Origin: Physcomitrium patens
Taxonomy: Eukaryota; Streptophyta; Bryopsida; Funariales; Funariaceae
Assembly: GCF_000002425.4 (NCBI RefSeq)
Contig: NC_037265.1
Span: 17,008,771-17,072,770, forward strand
Direction: 5' to 3'
Length of the DNA stretch: 64,000 nucleotides
Below, one piece after another: positions 35,001 through 49,067 of the stretch; the first letter of the stretch is position 1, and each line of letters starts with the position of its first letter. The translations under genes and the position numbers were made by a program. The notes beneath the pieces were generated by a model that saw only the letters and a list, made by a program, of their open reading frames with translations, was not told where the DNA came from and made no database searches.

Positions 35001-38000
35001 TACTCCTCATTTTATGGTTGCGTCATTTCTTTGGGCAATGTTGAACACTGTGCTTACATTCTCCACAATATAAGCACAAACCTTCTTGATGACGATGAGT
35101 CTTTTCTTGCTCAATAAGAGATTTGAAACGTACTACATCAATTTGCATATCCTCTACTTTCGAATGTATGTGTTGAAGAGATGTTGGTATTGCTATTGAA
35201 TTGTAGTTATGTTGAGGTCTACTTGTACGGTTTTCAGATCGGAATTTAAAAAGGTGATTGTCACACTTTATAACAAAGTCAATTGCTTGATTCAATGTTT
35301 GAGGATCATGTAAGTTGAGCATTAATTTTTTTATATCATATTGTAATCCATAGAGAAATTGGCTAATGAGTGCAAAATCATCCTACTTGATATCAGTTGC
35401 AAGTTGTCAAAATTGTGAAGCATACAACGTTACTGATTGATTGCCTTGTCATAAAATACAGATCTTATTGGTTGCAACATGAATAGCATCATGTTTTCCA
35501 TACATGGATCGAAACTCTTCTAGAAAAGCCTCTAGATTATCCAATATTGGATCTCATTGTTCAAGAAAAGATGAAAATCATGATCATGCTAAACTTGAAA
35601 GAAGCGTACCAATGAATCTAACTTGCGATCCTACAGTTGGATAGCTTTGGGATTGAAGTTCAATCACAAGTTGTACTTGATTGATAAATCCTCTAAACTT
35701 TGATCTGGTGCCATCAAACTTCTCAAATAAGGCAATTCTTGGTTCTCTAGCACTAGTAGGACGTTCCACCATAGCAGAAGGGACATGTGTCACAAACATA
35801 CTCATGTAAGCTAGTAATTACATATATAAATAAGTAGAAGTAAGTAAAAGTAAATAAAAGTAAGTTAATTCTATAGTATTTAGTATGGAAGCTTCTTAGA
35901 AGCTTAATAGACGTTGCTTTGACTTCATAGGTATCTTTCATTGACTTTTTGGATTAGAAACGTCGTCAATAAGTTGGCCATGTGCCACACATGTTGTTAG
36001 CTTCAAGACTAAGCTAATTATGAGGCCCACATGTAGAAAAACTTATCTTGTAAGTCAAGACAAGTATCCTACAAAGTCAACACATATTGGAGGTCCTATA
36101 GAACATTGCCAAGTAGCCCTTAGTTAGATAGTATATATAGAGACAAGAATGATGCCTTCTTCACTCTTATCAATTCCTTTCTTATTTCTTGTCTAGTTTC
36201 AAGAGTTGTCATGTTTTCTAGTCTTTGATAATAGCCATTCTAGTTCAATATATTATCACCTTTGAGTGATTTCTAAGTATTTTCAAGTGACACAAGAGTA
36301 AATAGAAGCCCTTATCAATCAATTTTACTATGGATGAAAAGATAATGTCAAAGATTTATTATTGACAATGTCAAAAATAAATTCTTTAGAACAATTCATT
36401 ACTCAACCTATTGCATGTGATAATCGTTTATTTGAAAGACGTCAAGAACAAAGATGTGATTGGAGAAGAACAAGTCAAGTCATGGCAATAGCTTCTAAGT
36501 TTTTGGAAACCTTTCTATCAAGGCGAGAGCCAATACAAATTGATACGGTACGTTTTAAACCCCTCACGTAGCAGAAAAAGACTTGACGACGTCAAGAGGA
36601 CTTATGTCTATATTGTGGAGAAGCAAAACACACTACTCAACATTGTCCAAAGAAGCAACACAATCATAAAATGAGGAGTACGATTGCAAAAGAAGACAAT
36701 GTATCGAAAAACAAGTTCCTCCAGCTACAATAGGAACCGTGCGGCTGGAACCATATGCAATATCTAGTCAAGGTCATATTCTCTCCTCAGATCTTTGATC
36801 TTGTTTTATAATAGATGTGTGTTTAGGACCTAAAAATCATAAAGTCTTTGCATTATTAGATTCAGGAGCCTCAGCTTGTTTCATAGACAAAGACCTTAAC
36901 TTTCCTAGTAGTTTATTTCGAAATTCTATTAATCAAGAGGAAATACATAAGTCTAGTACATCTAAGCCCTTATTAGTAGGGGCAAGAGCTTTCATGCATG
37001 CAGCTAAAGAGAGGTCATCTTTTGTTATATATGCCACGCCCATTTCAGATAGTGAAAAGACATCAAGTGGTATTCCTAGTCAATATCAAGAATTCTAAGA
37101 TGTTTTTGAAAAGAAGAATGTAAATATTCTTCCAGAACATCGACCTTATGATTGTTCAATTGATCTTCAAGATGGAGCTCAACCGCCATTTGGACCAATC
37201 TATTGCTTATCACAAAACAAGTTGGCTATACTAAAGGAGTAAATTGATAAGAACTTGGCTAAAAACTTCATATGCCATTCAAAATCTTCAGCAGGAGCGC
37301 TGATCTTATTTGTGAAGAAAAAAGATAGATCTCTACGGATGTGTATTGACTATCGAGGCCTTAATAAGATCACTATCAAAAACAGGTATCCTTTACTTTT
37401 GATTTCAGGACTTTTTGATGAACTCAATCAAGCAAAGATCTATACAAAAATAGATCTATGAGGAGCATTCAACTTGATCCGCATCAAAGAAGGAGATGAA
37501 TGGAAGACTGCTTTTCGAACTAGGTATGGACATTTTGAATATAATGTCATGCCTTTTGGACTCACAAACACACTAGCTACTTTTCAACATCTTATGAATG
37601 ATGTTTTTCTTGAATTTTTAGATGATTTTGTTGTTTGTTATTTAGACGACATTCTAATCTACTCTAATAACACAGAAGAACATGAACTCCATGTTTGTCA
37701 TGTGTTACAAAAACTAAGAGATGCAAGATTATATGCCAAGTTGAAAAAGTGTGTATTCTATACTACTCAAGTTGACTTTTTAGGATACATCATTTCCAAC
37801 GAAGGCCTAATGATGGATCCCAAGAAGGTCCAGACTATCATAGATTGGAAGTTTCTAAGAACAGTACAAGATGTGCAATGTTTTTTGGGCTTTGCAAATT
37901 ACTATCGAATCTTCATTAAGAACTTCTCTCAAGTTGTAGCTCCACTTACGCGTTTGACTTGTAAAGACAAATTTGAGTGGAGTAAAGAAGCTGAAGTAGT

Positions 38001-40693
38001 GTTTGATGCTTTAAAGAAAGAATTTACTTTTGTACCAATCTTGTATTGCGTCAACTTCTTCAAGGAATTTTTTATAGAAATAGATGCATCAGACTTTGCC
38101 TTGGATGCCCTTTTGTCATAAATGGGAGCAAATGACAAGCTCTATCTAATAGCTTTCCATTCCAAGAAATTTTTAATAGTTGAGATTAACTATGAAATCT
38201 ACAATAAAGAGCTTCTTGTAATTGTGGATTCATTTCAAGAATGGCATCATTATCTAGAAGGCACCTCAAGTCCAATCACCATATACACAGATCATAAGAA
38301 CCTCAAATATTTCATGTCAACATGCATATTAAATCATCGTCAAGCTCATTGGAACATATTTTTATCAAGATTCGAATTCATCATCACTTATCGACTAGAA
38401 AAACAACAATATTTGTCCAATGCCTTATCTAGATATTCTTATCTTGCACCAAAAGAAAGAGATGCAGCTTTTAAGCAACAAAAAATGGTTCTTTTGAAGC
38501 TGAAGTAATTTCATCTTTGAGCAATAAAATCAACATTGACTGTTGATTTAACTTTTCTCAAGCAAGTCCAACTAGGTATGTCTTCAGATCTTCTTGTTCA
38601 CGATATCAAGAATAATTCTTCTAAATCTGATGATCCCTCTAAATTCGAATTCAAGAACAACCTACTCTATTTCAAAGGATGCTTATATGTTCCAGAAGGA
38701 GAAGCACGTTTACGTGTTCTTCAAGCTCGTCACGACTTTTCAGCAGTAGAACAACCATGGTCTTTTGTTTCTATGGACTTCATCACAGATCTTCCAAGCT
38801 CAGGTTCTTATGACTCTATATTCGTGATAGTAGATCACTTCACCAAGATGGCACATTTTGTGCCATGTACAAAATCCATCATGGGTGAAGAAACATCTAA
38901 GCTTTTTATTGACAATATCTATCACTATCATGGGTTACCAAAGGATATTATATTAGATAGGAGAACTCAATTTGTATCAAGATTTTTGAGAACCCTTTTT
39001 AAGATTTTACAAGTGGATATAAAACTAACTTCAGTTTTTCATTCTCAAACTAACGGACAAACAGAGTGTCTTAATCAAGTCTTAGAGCAATACTTAAGAT
39101 GTACCATCAACTATCAACAAGATGATTGGATAACTCTTCAGCCATTAGCAGAGTTTATTTATAATAATACGGTGCATTCTTCAACGCAACAAAAGCCTTT
39201 CTTTACCAATTATGGTTATCATCTATGACTTGATACGTTTGATTTCTCAAAAGTTGATAATCCTGCGGCAGAAGATATGGCAAATCAGTTGTCAGAGTTA
39301 CATGCAACAATGAAGGCACAATTAAAAGAAGCTCAAGAATGACAAAAGATAAATGTGGATGTCTCTCAAAAGGAATAACCACCATTCTACTTCGGTGATA
39401 AGGTATGGCTACTTCATCGCAATAACAAGACCACTCATCCTTGTAACAAGTTGGACTATCGAAGGCTTGGACCATTTTCTATTTCTGCACAAATCAATCC
39501 ATTTGCATATCATTTATATCTATCAGAGTCAATAAAAATCCATCCAGTATTCCACGTGTCTCTTCTTGAATCATACAAGACACTGAACATACTAAGAAGA
39601 AGACAAGCTCCACCTCCTTCTATAGAAGTGGACAATAATGAAGAGTTTGAAGTGGAAGAAGTCTTAGATTCAAGGTGGCACCGAAATAAATTGGAATATC
39701 TTATCCATTGGCGCGGATATGATATTAGTGAACACACATGGGAGCCAGTAAAGAATCTTGTAAATGCAACAAAGGCGGTGGAGGCTTTTCATCGACGACA
39801 TCCATCAAAACCAAGATAAAAATATTCTTTACAAGAGAAACAAGAACTAGACAAGATAACATTCTACTTTCAATCCTTGTTTGTAGCTTCTTTGTAGTTG
39901 TGACGCTCGAGACATAGAGAACCAACAACCAATGAATTCGACTCAAGAGCCTTCATTTGATGACTTACCAGATGAGACATTACGATTGTCACAACCTTCA
40001 AGACGACGCAATCAAAATGAAGATCTTTAGGAATAATATGTTCTTCTTCGAATAGATGGCGAGATATAATGCATTTGATATCACGACCTTAGAAGGGACT
40101 CCCAATGTTTAGTAATTTTACTAGAGGTAGGAACAACTCCTGATGGTGTTCCAAATATTGTATTCAAAGGAAGTTATGAAGGCCTCAACAACGACCAAAT
40201 AATTGAATGGTCTTCCCGTCCTGATATGGGACACTATTGATGGTTGAGAGGCCCTATCATTCATCTTCGATGAGAATAAAGATCAGAGTATGTGGCGAAT
40301 ATAATTTGTCGCATCATAGATTTCTTTAATATATGATGACCGCTCCTTTTGGAACTTGTTCCTAGAAGAGGGGGTAATATCACGAACATACTCATGTAAG
40401 CTGGTAATTACATATATAAATAAGTAGAAGTAAGTAAAAGTACATAAAAGTAAGTTAATTCTATAGTATTGAGTATAGAGGCTTCTTAGAAGCTTCATAG
40501 ATGCTGCTTTGACTTCATATGTATCTTTAATTAATTTTTGGATTAGAAACGTAGTCAACAAGTTGGCTATGTGCCACATATGTTGTTAGTTTCAAGACCA
40601 AGCTCACTATGTGGCCCACAGGTAGAAAAACTTGTCTTGTAAGTCAAGACAAGTGTCTTACAAAGTGAACACATATTTGAGGTCCTATAAAAT

Positions 40694-41254
40694 TGTCACG
40701 GCCATAATCATGTAAGCTAATAATTACATATAGAAATAGGTAGAAGTAAGTAAAAGTAGATAAAAGTAAGATAATTCTATAATATTTAATATAGAAGCTT
40801 CCTAGAAACTTCTTAGACGTTGCTTTGACTTCATAGGTGTCTTTAATTGACTTTTTGGATTAGAAACGTGGTCAACAAGTTGGCCATGTGCCACACATGT
40901 TGTTAGCTTGAAGATCAAGCTAACTATGTGGCCCACACGTAGAAAAACTTGCCTTGTAAGTCAAGGCATGTGTCCTACAAAGTCAACACATATTGGAGGT
41001 CCTATAGAACGTCACCACGTAGCCCCTAGTTAGATAGTATATATAGAGACAAGAGTGAAGGCTTCTTCACTCTTGTCAACTCCTTTCTTGCTTCTAGTCT
41101 AATTTCAAGAGACTCTAGTTTTCTTGTCTTTTGGCAATAGCCATTCTAGTTTCACTTTTCAATATACATACTTATTATTCATATTTTGTTACTTTTCTTT
41201 GAGTGAAGGCTTACTTGTCTGAACTATTTTTTCATCGAGTTCTTGTCCTTGACA
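40694..41254 (+). repeat. 5' LTR of C
   Basis: The 561-bp LTR starts TGTCACGGCC and ends CCTTGACA. The TATA box and the GACAAGAGTGAA hairpin are as in A. The predicted RNA start CACTCTTGTCAA is at 41068-41079, and the complementary TTGACAAGAGTG is at 41257-41268, two bases after the LTR. Confidence 0.93.
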
Positions 41255-44200
41255 GATTGACAAGAGTGTACTTACAATATCAGAGCTTTGTTTTTCTTTA
41301 GTAAGAGTGGATTACCTCTTTCTCTTGACAAGGCATAAGCGTATTAGAAGTTTGCGGATTACCCACTTCTAAACTGATATTGTTCTTAGTATCTTCTTTG
41401 TTATCAAGTCTTTCTTTTCTTTTGTCTTGAGCAGTATCAAACAAATTTTTCTTCTTAGTGTCATTATGGCAGAGCTTGTTGAAATGAAGAGTACAATGGC
41501 ACAAATGCAAGAGCAAATGAGGAAGTTAATGCTTGCGATGCATCAACTCAATTCACCAACACATGAAAGAACAAGAATAGCAGAAAGTGGGGATATAGAG
41601 ATGATCGGAGCTGCTTCAACATCTACAACAAATCACGTTCCTTCTCCAATTGTACAACACCCTATAAGCACTAGAGAACCAAGAATTGCCTTACCCGAGA
41701 AATTTGATGGTACGAGATCTAAGTTTCGAGTGTTCATCAATCAAGTACAATTGATAATTGAACTTCAACCGCAAAGCTATCCAACTCCAAGATCACAAGT
41801 CAGGTTTATTAGCACTCTACTTTCTGGTTGTGCATTATCGTGATTTTCGTCTTTTCTTGAACAACGAAATCCAATATTGGATAATTTGGAAGCTTTTTTG
41901 GCAGAGTTTCGATCTATGTATGGTGAACACGATGCAACTCGTGTTGCAACAAATAAGATCCAAATTCTGTGACAAGGAAATCGCTCAGTAACAGTGTATG
42001 CTTTACAATTTTGACAACTTGCAATTGACATCAAGTGGGATGATGCTGCACTCATCAGTCAATTTCTTTATGGATTGCAATACGAAGTAAAGAAATTGAT
42101 GCTCAACTTACCTGATCCTCAAACTTTGAGTCAAGCAATCAATTTTGCGATAAAATGTGATAATCGACTTTTCGAATTTCGATCCAAAAATCATTCATGG
42201 GAACCTCAACGTTATTATTCAATGGCAACATCAACATCTTTACCAAACGTATATTCGGAAGTAGAAGACATGCAAATTGACGCGGTACGTTTTAAACCCC
42301 TAACTGAGCAAGAAAAGATTTGTCGTCGTCAAGAAGGATTATGTTTATATTGCGGAGAACCTAAGCACACTGCTCAACATTGTCCAAAGAAGTGACGCAA
42401 CTATAAAATGAGGGGTATGACGGTCAAAGAAGACAACATGTCGGAAAACGGATTTGTCCAGCTACAATAGGGACCATGCAGCTGGAACCTTGTACAATTC
42501 CTAATGAAGGTCCTATCCTCTCCTCAGAACCCTCTCCTTGTTTTATAATAGACTTATATTTAGGACCTAAGAATTACAAAGCCTCTGCTTTATTAGATTC
42601 GGGAGCCTCAGCATGTTTTTTAGATGAACAATTTGTTAAAAGTCGTAAAATACCCTTTGTACAGAAACCTAAACTAGTACATGTAGAAGTCATAGATGGT
42701 CGTCCCTTGTCTTCTGGAGATGTCACTCATAAAACTCATCCTATAAAAGTAACAATAGACGGTCATGATAGCTACATAGCTTTTAACATAATTAAATCCC
42801 CGTCTAATCCAGTTATTTTAGGTTTATCCTGGCTAGAAAAATATAACCCTCGAATAGATTAGAATTCACGTAAACTTGACTTTTCCCAGAGCGTTATTAA
42901 TAGTTCTATCAACCAAGTAAAAAATTATAAGTCTAATATAGTAAAACCCGTACTGATAGGTGCAAAAGCATTTATACACGCAGCAAAAGAAGGATCAACT
43001 TTTGCTATTTATGCTGCACCTATTTCTGAAAACGTAAAGACTTCAAGTGGCATTCCAAGTCAATATCAGGAGTATCAAGACGTTTTTGAGAAAAAGAATG
43101 CAGATATTCTTCCTGAACATCGCCTATATGATTGTTCAATCGACCTCAAGGAAGGAACTCAGCCACCATTTGGACCAATTTACAGTTTATCGCAAGATGA
43201 GTTGGCTGAACTCAAGACATATATTGACGAGAATTTAGCGAAGAAATTCATACGCCATTCAAAATCTCCAGCAGGAGCTCCAATTCTATTCGTAAAGAAA
43301 AAAGATGGATCTTTACGAATGTGTGTTGATTATCGAGGACTCAACAAGATCACAATCAAGAACAGGTATCCATTACCTTTGATATCAGGACTCCTTGACC
43401 AGTTGAATCAAGCTAAGATCTATACAAAAATAGATCTAAGAGGAGCATATAATCTAGTACGGATCAAAGAAGGAGATGAATGGAAGACTGCGTTTCGAAC
43501 CAGGTATGGACATTTCAAATATAATGTCATGCCCTTTGGACTCACGAATGCACCAGCTGCTTTTCAACATCTCATGAATGATGTATTTCGTGAATTCTTA
43601 GACAATTTTATCGTCTGCTATCTAGACGATATCCTGATCTATTCTAAAAACGTCGAAGAACATGAAATACATGTTCGTCAAGTATTACAAAAACTTAGAG
43701 ATGCAGGATTGTACGCCAAGATGGAAAAGTGTGTATTTCACACTATTCAAGTTGACTTTTTAGGATACATCATTTCAAATGATGGTCTCATGATGGATTC
43801 TAAGAAAGTCCAAACAATCATGGATTGGAAGATTCCAAGGACAGTAAGAGATGTCCAATGTTTCCTGGAATTTGCCAATTACTATCGGATCTTCATCAAA
43901 GATTTTTCACGAGTTGCAGCTCCACTTACACGCTTGACTAGTAAAGATAAATTTCAATGGAATCAAGAAGCGAAAGCAGCATTTGAAGCCTTGAAGACAT
44001 CGTTTGTCTCTGCACCAGTCTTATATCGTGTTGACTTTTTCAAGGCATTTTTTATGGAAACAGATGCATCAGATTTTGCCTTGGGTGCAGTTTTATCACA
44101 AATGGGAACAGATGACAAACTTCATCCGATAGCTTTTCATTCAAGAAAATTCTCAGCAGCCGAGATCAATTATGAGATCCACGATAAAGAACTTCTTGCG

Positions 44201-46130
44201 ATCATAGATTCCTTTCAAGAATGGCGTCATTATCTAGAAGGTGCTTCTAGTCCAGTCACTGTGTATACAGATCACAAGAACCTCGAGTATTTCATGTCAG
44301 CAAGCGTGTTGAATCGTCGTCAAGCTCGTTGGAGTATGTCTTTGTCAAGATTCGAGTTCATTATCACTTATCGGCCAGGAAAACAACAAGGTTTGTCCGA
44401 TGCCCTATCTAGACGTTCTTATTTTGCACCAAAAGAAGGAGATGCAGCTTTTGAGCAACAAAGAACGGTCCTCTTAAAACCGGAGCAATTTCATCTCCGA
44501 GCAATGAAATCAACATTGACTGTTGATTCAACTTTTTTCAAGCAAATCCAGTCCAGTATATCCTCAGACCCTCTTGTTCACGATATCGAGAATAATTCTT
44601 CCAAGTCTCATGATTCTTCTAAGTTCGAGTTCAAGAATAATCTATTATATTTTGAAGGACGCCTATATGTTCCAGAAGGAGAAGCACGTTTACGTGTTCT
44701 TCAAGCACGTCATGACTTTCCAGCAGCAGGGCACTTTGGATATAATAAGACTTTGGAACTCATATCAAGAGATTTTTGGTGGCCACAAATGTGGAAGTCA
44801 GTCAAAGACTTTGTACAATCATGTGATATTTGTTCAAGATCAAAAATTCCTCGTCATCGACCTTACGGACTTCTTCAGCCATTACCTATACTAGAACAAC
44901 CATGGTCTTCTGTTTCTATGGATTTCATCACAGATCTTCCAAGCTCAAGATCTTATGATTCTATATTTGTGATAGTAGATCGTTTCACCAAGATGGCACA
45001 CTTTGTGCCATGTACAAAATCTATCACAGGTGAAGAAACAGCTAAGCTTTTCATTGATAATATCTATCGCTATCATGGATTACCTAAAGATATCATATCG
45101 GATAGGAGAACTCAATTTGTGTCAAGATTTTGGAGGACCCTTTTCAAGATTTTAAAAGTGGACATAAAGCTATCTTCGGCTTTCTATCCTCAAATTGATG
45201 GAGAAACAGAGCGTGTAAACCAAGTCTTGGAGCAGTATTTAAGGTGTACTATCAACTACCAACAAGATGATTGGATAACCCTTTTACCATTGGCAGAGTT
45301 TGCTTATAATAATACGGTACATTCTTCCACGCAACAAACACCTTTCTTTGCCAATTATGGCTATCATCCACGACTTGATACTTTTGATTTTTCAAAAGTT
45401 GATAATCCTGCAGCAGAAGATATGGCAAATCGGTTGTTAGAGTTACATGCAATAATGAAGACACAATTGAAGGAAGCTCAAGAACGACAAAAGATAAACG
45501 CAAATCTATATCATAAGGAGCAACCACAATTCAACGTGGGTGATAAGGTATGGCTACTTCGTCGCAATATCAAGACTACTCGACCTTGTGACAAGTTGGA
45601 CTATCGTAGGCTTGGCCCCTTTTCTGTTTCTGAACAGATCAACCCAGTTGCATATCGGTTACATCTACCGGAGTCAATGAAGATCCATCCTGTATTCCAC
45701 GTGTCTCTTCTTGAACCATATAAGACAGTGGATATACAAGGAAGAAGACAAATGCCACCGCCTCCTATAGAAGTAGATAATAATGAAGAATTTGAGGTGG
45801 AAGAGATATTAGACTCAAGGCAGCGCCGAAATAAGCTGGAATATCTTGTTCATTGGCACGGATATGATATTAGTGAACGCACATGGGAGCCATCCAGGAA
45901 TCTAGCAAATGCATCAGCTAAAGTCAAAGTTTTTCATCAACGACATCCATCGAAACCAAGATGAAAATCTCTCTTATAAAAGAAACAAGATTGAGGCAAG
46001 ATAACATTCAATTTCCTATACTTATTTGTAACTTCTTTGCATTTGTGACGCTAATTAGATGGAGAGCCAACAACCAGCGGATTCAACTTAAGAACCTTCG
46101 TTTGCTGACCTACCGGACGAGACATTACGA

Positions 46131-46481
46131 TTGTCACAACCTTCAAGACGACGCAATCGAGATGAACATCTTCAAGAACGACATGTTCTTCCTCGAATAG
46201 ATGGTGAGATACAACGCGTTTGGTATCACGATTTGGAAAGGGACTCTCGATGTTTGGTGATTTTGCTAGAGGTAGGAACAACTCCTGATGGTGTTCCAAA
46301 TATTCTATTCGAAGGAAGTTACGAAGGCCTCAACAATGATCAAATAACTAGGTGGTCTTCCCGCCCTGGTATGGGACACTACCGATGGTTGAGAGGCCCT
46401 ATCAATCATCTTCGAAGAGAACAGAGATCAGAGTATGTGGCGAATACAATTCATCGCATCATAGATTTCCTCAACATATGA
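46131..46481 (+). CDS. Extra frame after the chromodomain in C (116 residues)
   Basis: It encodes the same 116-residue product as 29635-29985 and sits at the same place between the chromodomain and the polypurine tract. Its presence in copies A and C, and in diverged form in B, shows it belongs to the element and was not picked up once. Its role is unknown. Confidence 0.5.
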   Translation: MSQPSRRRNRDEHLQERHVLPRIDGEIQRVWYHDLERDSRCLVILLEVGTTPDGVPNILFEGSYEGLNNDQITRWSSRPGMGHYRWLRGPINHLRREQRSEYVANTIHRIIDFLNI

Positions 46482-46507
46482 TGACCACTCCTCGTGGAAC
46501 TCGTCTC

Positions 46508-46521
46508 TAGAAGGGGGGTAA
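46508..46521 (+). promoter_or_regulatory. Polypurine tract of C
   Basis: An AGAAGGGGGGTAA tract lies directly before the 3' LTR start TGTCACGG. It is the expected plus-strand primer site of an LTR element. A has AGAAGGGGAGTAA at the same place. Confidence 0.75.
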
Positions 46522-47082
46522 TGTCACGGCCATAATCATGTAAGCTAATAATTACATATAGAAATATGTAGAAGTAAGTAAAAGTAGATAAAAGTAAGTT
46601 AATTCTATAATATTTAATATAGAAGCTTCCTAGAAACTTCCTAGATGCTACTTTGACTTCATAGGTGTCTTTAATTGACTTTTTGGATTAAAAACGTGGT
46701 CAACAAGTTGGCCATGTGCCACACATGTTGTTAGCTTGAAGATCAAGCTAACTATGTGGCCCACACGTAGAAAAACTTGCCTTATAAGACAAGGCATGTG
46801 TCCTACAAAGTCAACACATATTGGAGGTCCTATAGAACGTCGCCACATAGCCCCTAGTTAGATAGTATATATAGAGACATGAGTGAAGGCTTCTTCACTC
46901 TTGTCAACTCCTTTCTTGCTTCTAGTCCAAGTTCAAGAGTCTTTAGTTTTCTTGTCTTTTGGCAATAGCCATTCTAGTTTCTCTTTTCAATATACATACC
47001 TATTATTCATATTTTGTTACTTTTCTTTAAGTGAAGGCTTACTTGTCTGAACTGTTTTTTCATCGAGTTCTTATCCTTGACG
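46522..47082 (+). repeat. 3' LTR of C
   Basis: It is 561 bp long and differs from the 5' LTR at about 22 positions by eye. At several of these it agrees with the 3' LTR of element A. It is followed by agaat, one base different from the left target copy aaaat. Confidence 0.92.
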
Positions 47083-47321
47083 AGAATGTTGTTAGGTAGC
47101 TCCTTGTTAGATAGTAGATATAGAGATAAGAGTGAAGCCTTCTTCAGTCTTGTCAATTCCTTTCTTATTTTCAATCTAGTTTTAAGAGTCGTCATGTTTT
47201 CTAGTCTTTGACAATAGCCATTCTAGTTCAATATATAACACCTTTGAGTGATTTCTAAGTATTTTCGAGTGATACAAGAGTGTATTGAGATTATCTTTTT
47301 TTGGAATTCATGTCCTTGATA
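47083..47321 (+). repeat. Right part of B's 3' LTR beyond C
   Basis: It matches the right part of B's 5' LTR (about 36095-36300), including CACCTTTGAGTGATTTC, and ends TTGATA immediately before the target copy acatg. Its left partner is 40378-40693. Together they show that C landed inside an existing LTR. Confidence 0.88.
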
Positions 47322-47947
47322 ACATGATTTGGTGCAGATATTGAAGCAGCTCCAATCATTTCTATATCTTCACTTCCTGCCAATCTTATTGCTCCTTGTG
47401 GTGGTAAATTGAGTAGATGCATCGCAAGCATTAATTCCCTCAATTGTTCTTGCATTTGTGCCATTGTACTCTTCATTTCAGCAAGTTTTGCCATGATAAC
47501 ACTTAAAAAAGAGAAGATGTCTAATATCGCTTAAGACAAATAAAAGGGAGGACTTGAGAACAAAAAAAATACTAAGAACAATATTAGTTTAGAAGAGGGT
47601 AATCTGCAACTTCTAATATGCTTATGTCTTATCAAGAAAAAGGGGTAATCCACTCTTAATCAAGATTAGATAAAGCTCGGATACTATAAGTGAACTCTTG
47701 TCAATCTATCAAGGACAAGAACATGATAAAGATAAATAAACAAGTGAGACTTCTCTCAAAGAAAGATGACAAAATAGAAATAACTTGATATATATATTAA
47801 AAAAGAAACTGGAATGGCTATTGTCAAAAAGTCAAGAAAACTAGAGACCCTTGAAACTAGACTGGAAGCAAGAAAGGAGTTGACAAGAGTGAAGAAGGCT
47901 TCACTCTTGTCTCTATATATACTATCTAACTAGGAGCTACGTGGCGA

Positions 47948-49027
47948 TGTCAAGATAAAGGGAGTTTGTGTCAAGAAAATACTGGGCTTTTGGCTGTCAC
48001 TAATTATTCAATCAAGCTTGAAAATAAGTGAAGCCTTAAGTTTATACATAAATATTCTCTTTTTGAGTAATTACACAAAATACACAATCCTCAAGTAATC
48101 CACAACTTCCAAAATATGATAAAATCTTCAAAAACCTTGTTTATTCTTATGTGGAGATTTTTCCAAACTTCAACACCTCATATCTCCTAATCCGATTGTC
48201 CAAACAAACTCAAATTTTACATGAGATACTGATGTATTTGTATTAACTTCTATAACAATTTTCAACTACAAATTCGTTGTAGAGCTTGAGATATCTTGAA
48301 AACCCTAATAGTCGCTTCAAACCCTTGTCTTTATATATATGTGTGCAATTTTCTTCATATTTCACAAAATATAATCTCAAATACCATGAAATTTGTGTAT
48401 ATAGCTTTTTAACAAAAATTTCACATTTTCCAAAAAATTTGAGCTAAAAATTCGTCCGAAAACTCAAGTTATGGCTCCAACCATTACTACAAACAAACCC
48501 GCTTACTTACTACTTTTGATTTGGAAGCACCGCCTTCAACTCCTTACAACTCCTTTATATAAACTCTAAAAGCAATAATTCTTTCATAAAAGATGTAGGT
48601 CTTGAAATCGCCATTCCATTCGCATCTTCTGATCTTCAAAAGCTATTGTAAAACTCCTCGTACCCTCAAAAGAGTAACAGTATGTCTTAAATAAATACCT
48701 TAACTTCAAACGGCTATAACTTCTTCACTCTAACTTCAAATCTTCTAATTTTTGTATACAAATTGTACCTCAAATCCTAAACTTTACAATTCTAGCTTGT
48801 AATCTCCAAATGCCCTCGAAAGAGGAACCCTAACGTCTAATAAGGCCTCAGGCAGCCTCCTTGAAGCCTATTGGGCATGGCCTTCGACCAATAGGAATGA
48901 AGTTTTCCATTCCTTGCCTTCATCCAACCATGCCTTGCTTTCATCCCTCCCATTAAGCCTCCTATTAGTTGAGATTTTCTTCTTTTGGCCCAAACCTTCT
49001 CTTAAGCTTTATACTAAATATTTAGGT

Positions 49028-49067
<40 letters not shown>

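Larger units (their letters stand above)
40694..47082 (+). mobile_element. Chromovirus C, nearly whole, inserted in the B LTR
   Basis: C is 6389 bp with two 561-bp LTRs (40694-41254 and 46522-47082). It sits inside B's 3' LTR with target copies aaaat (40689-40693) and agaat (47083-47087). The internal region is 5267 bp, exactly the length in A. Gag starts near 41466, with a CCHC knuckle near 42345-42385, and protease is near 42596. One uninterrupted 920-residue frame (43202-45964) covers reverse transcriptase (YLDDILIYS), RNase H, integrase with HHCC zinc and DDE residues, and a chromodomain with the aromatic cage residues Phe, Trp and Tyr (FEVEEILD, HWHGY). The gag-protease part has about five breaks, so C is broken but the least damaged copy here. 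LTR divergence is about 4%. Confidence 0.93.
35788..47321 (+). mobile_element. Chromovirus B, broken, inserted in gag of D, holds C
   Basis: B is on the plus strand within the gag region of D. It is bounded by a perfect 5-bp target duplication acatg (35783-35787 and 47322-47326). Its 5' LTR starts at 35788 with TGTCACAAAC. Its 3' LTR begins at 40378, is interrupted by element C, and ends at 47321. The parts seen are the end of gag, protease, reverse transcriptase (about 37270-37830), RNase H (about 38080-38440), integrase (about 38700-39440), chromodomain (about 39640-39820) and the post-chromodomain region. In the first 250 bp the two LTRs differ at about 9-10% of positions, so B is roughly two to three times older than C. 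It has many breaks. Confidence 0.9.
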
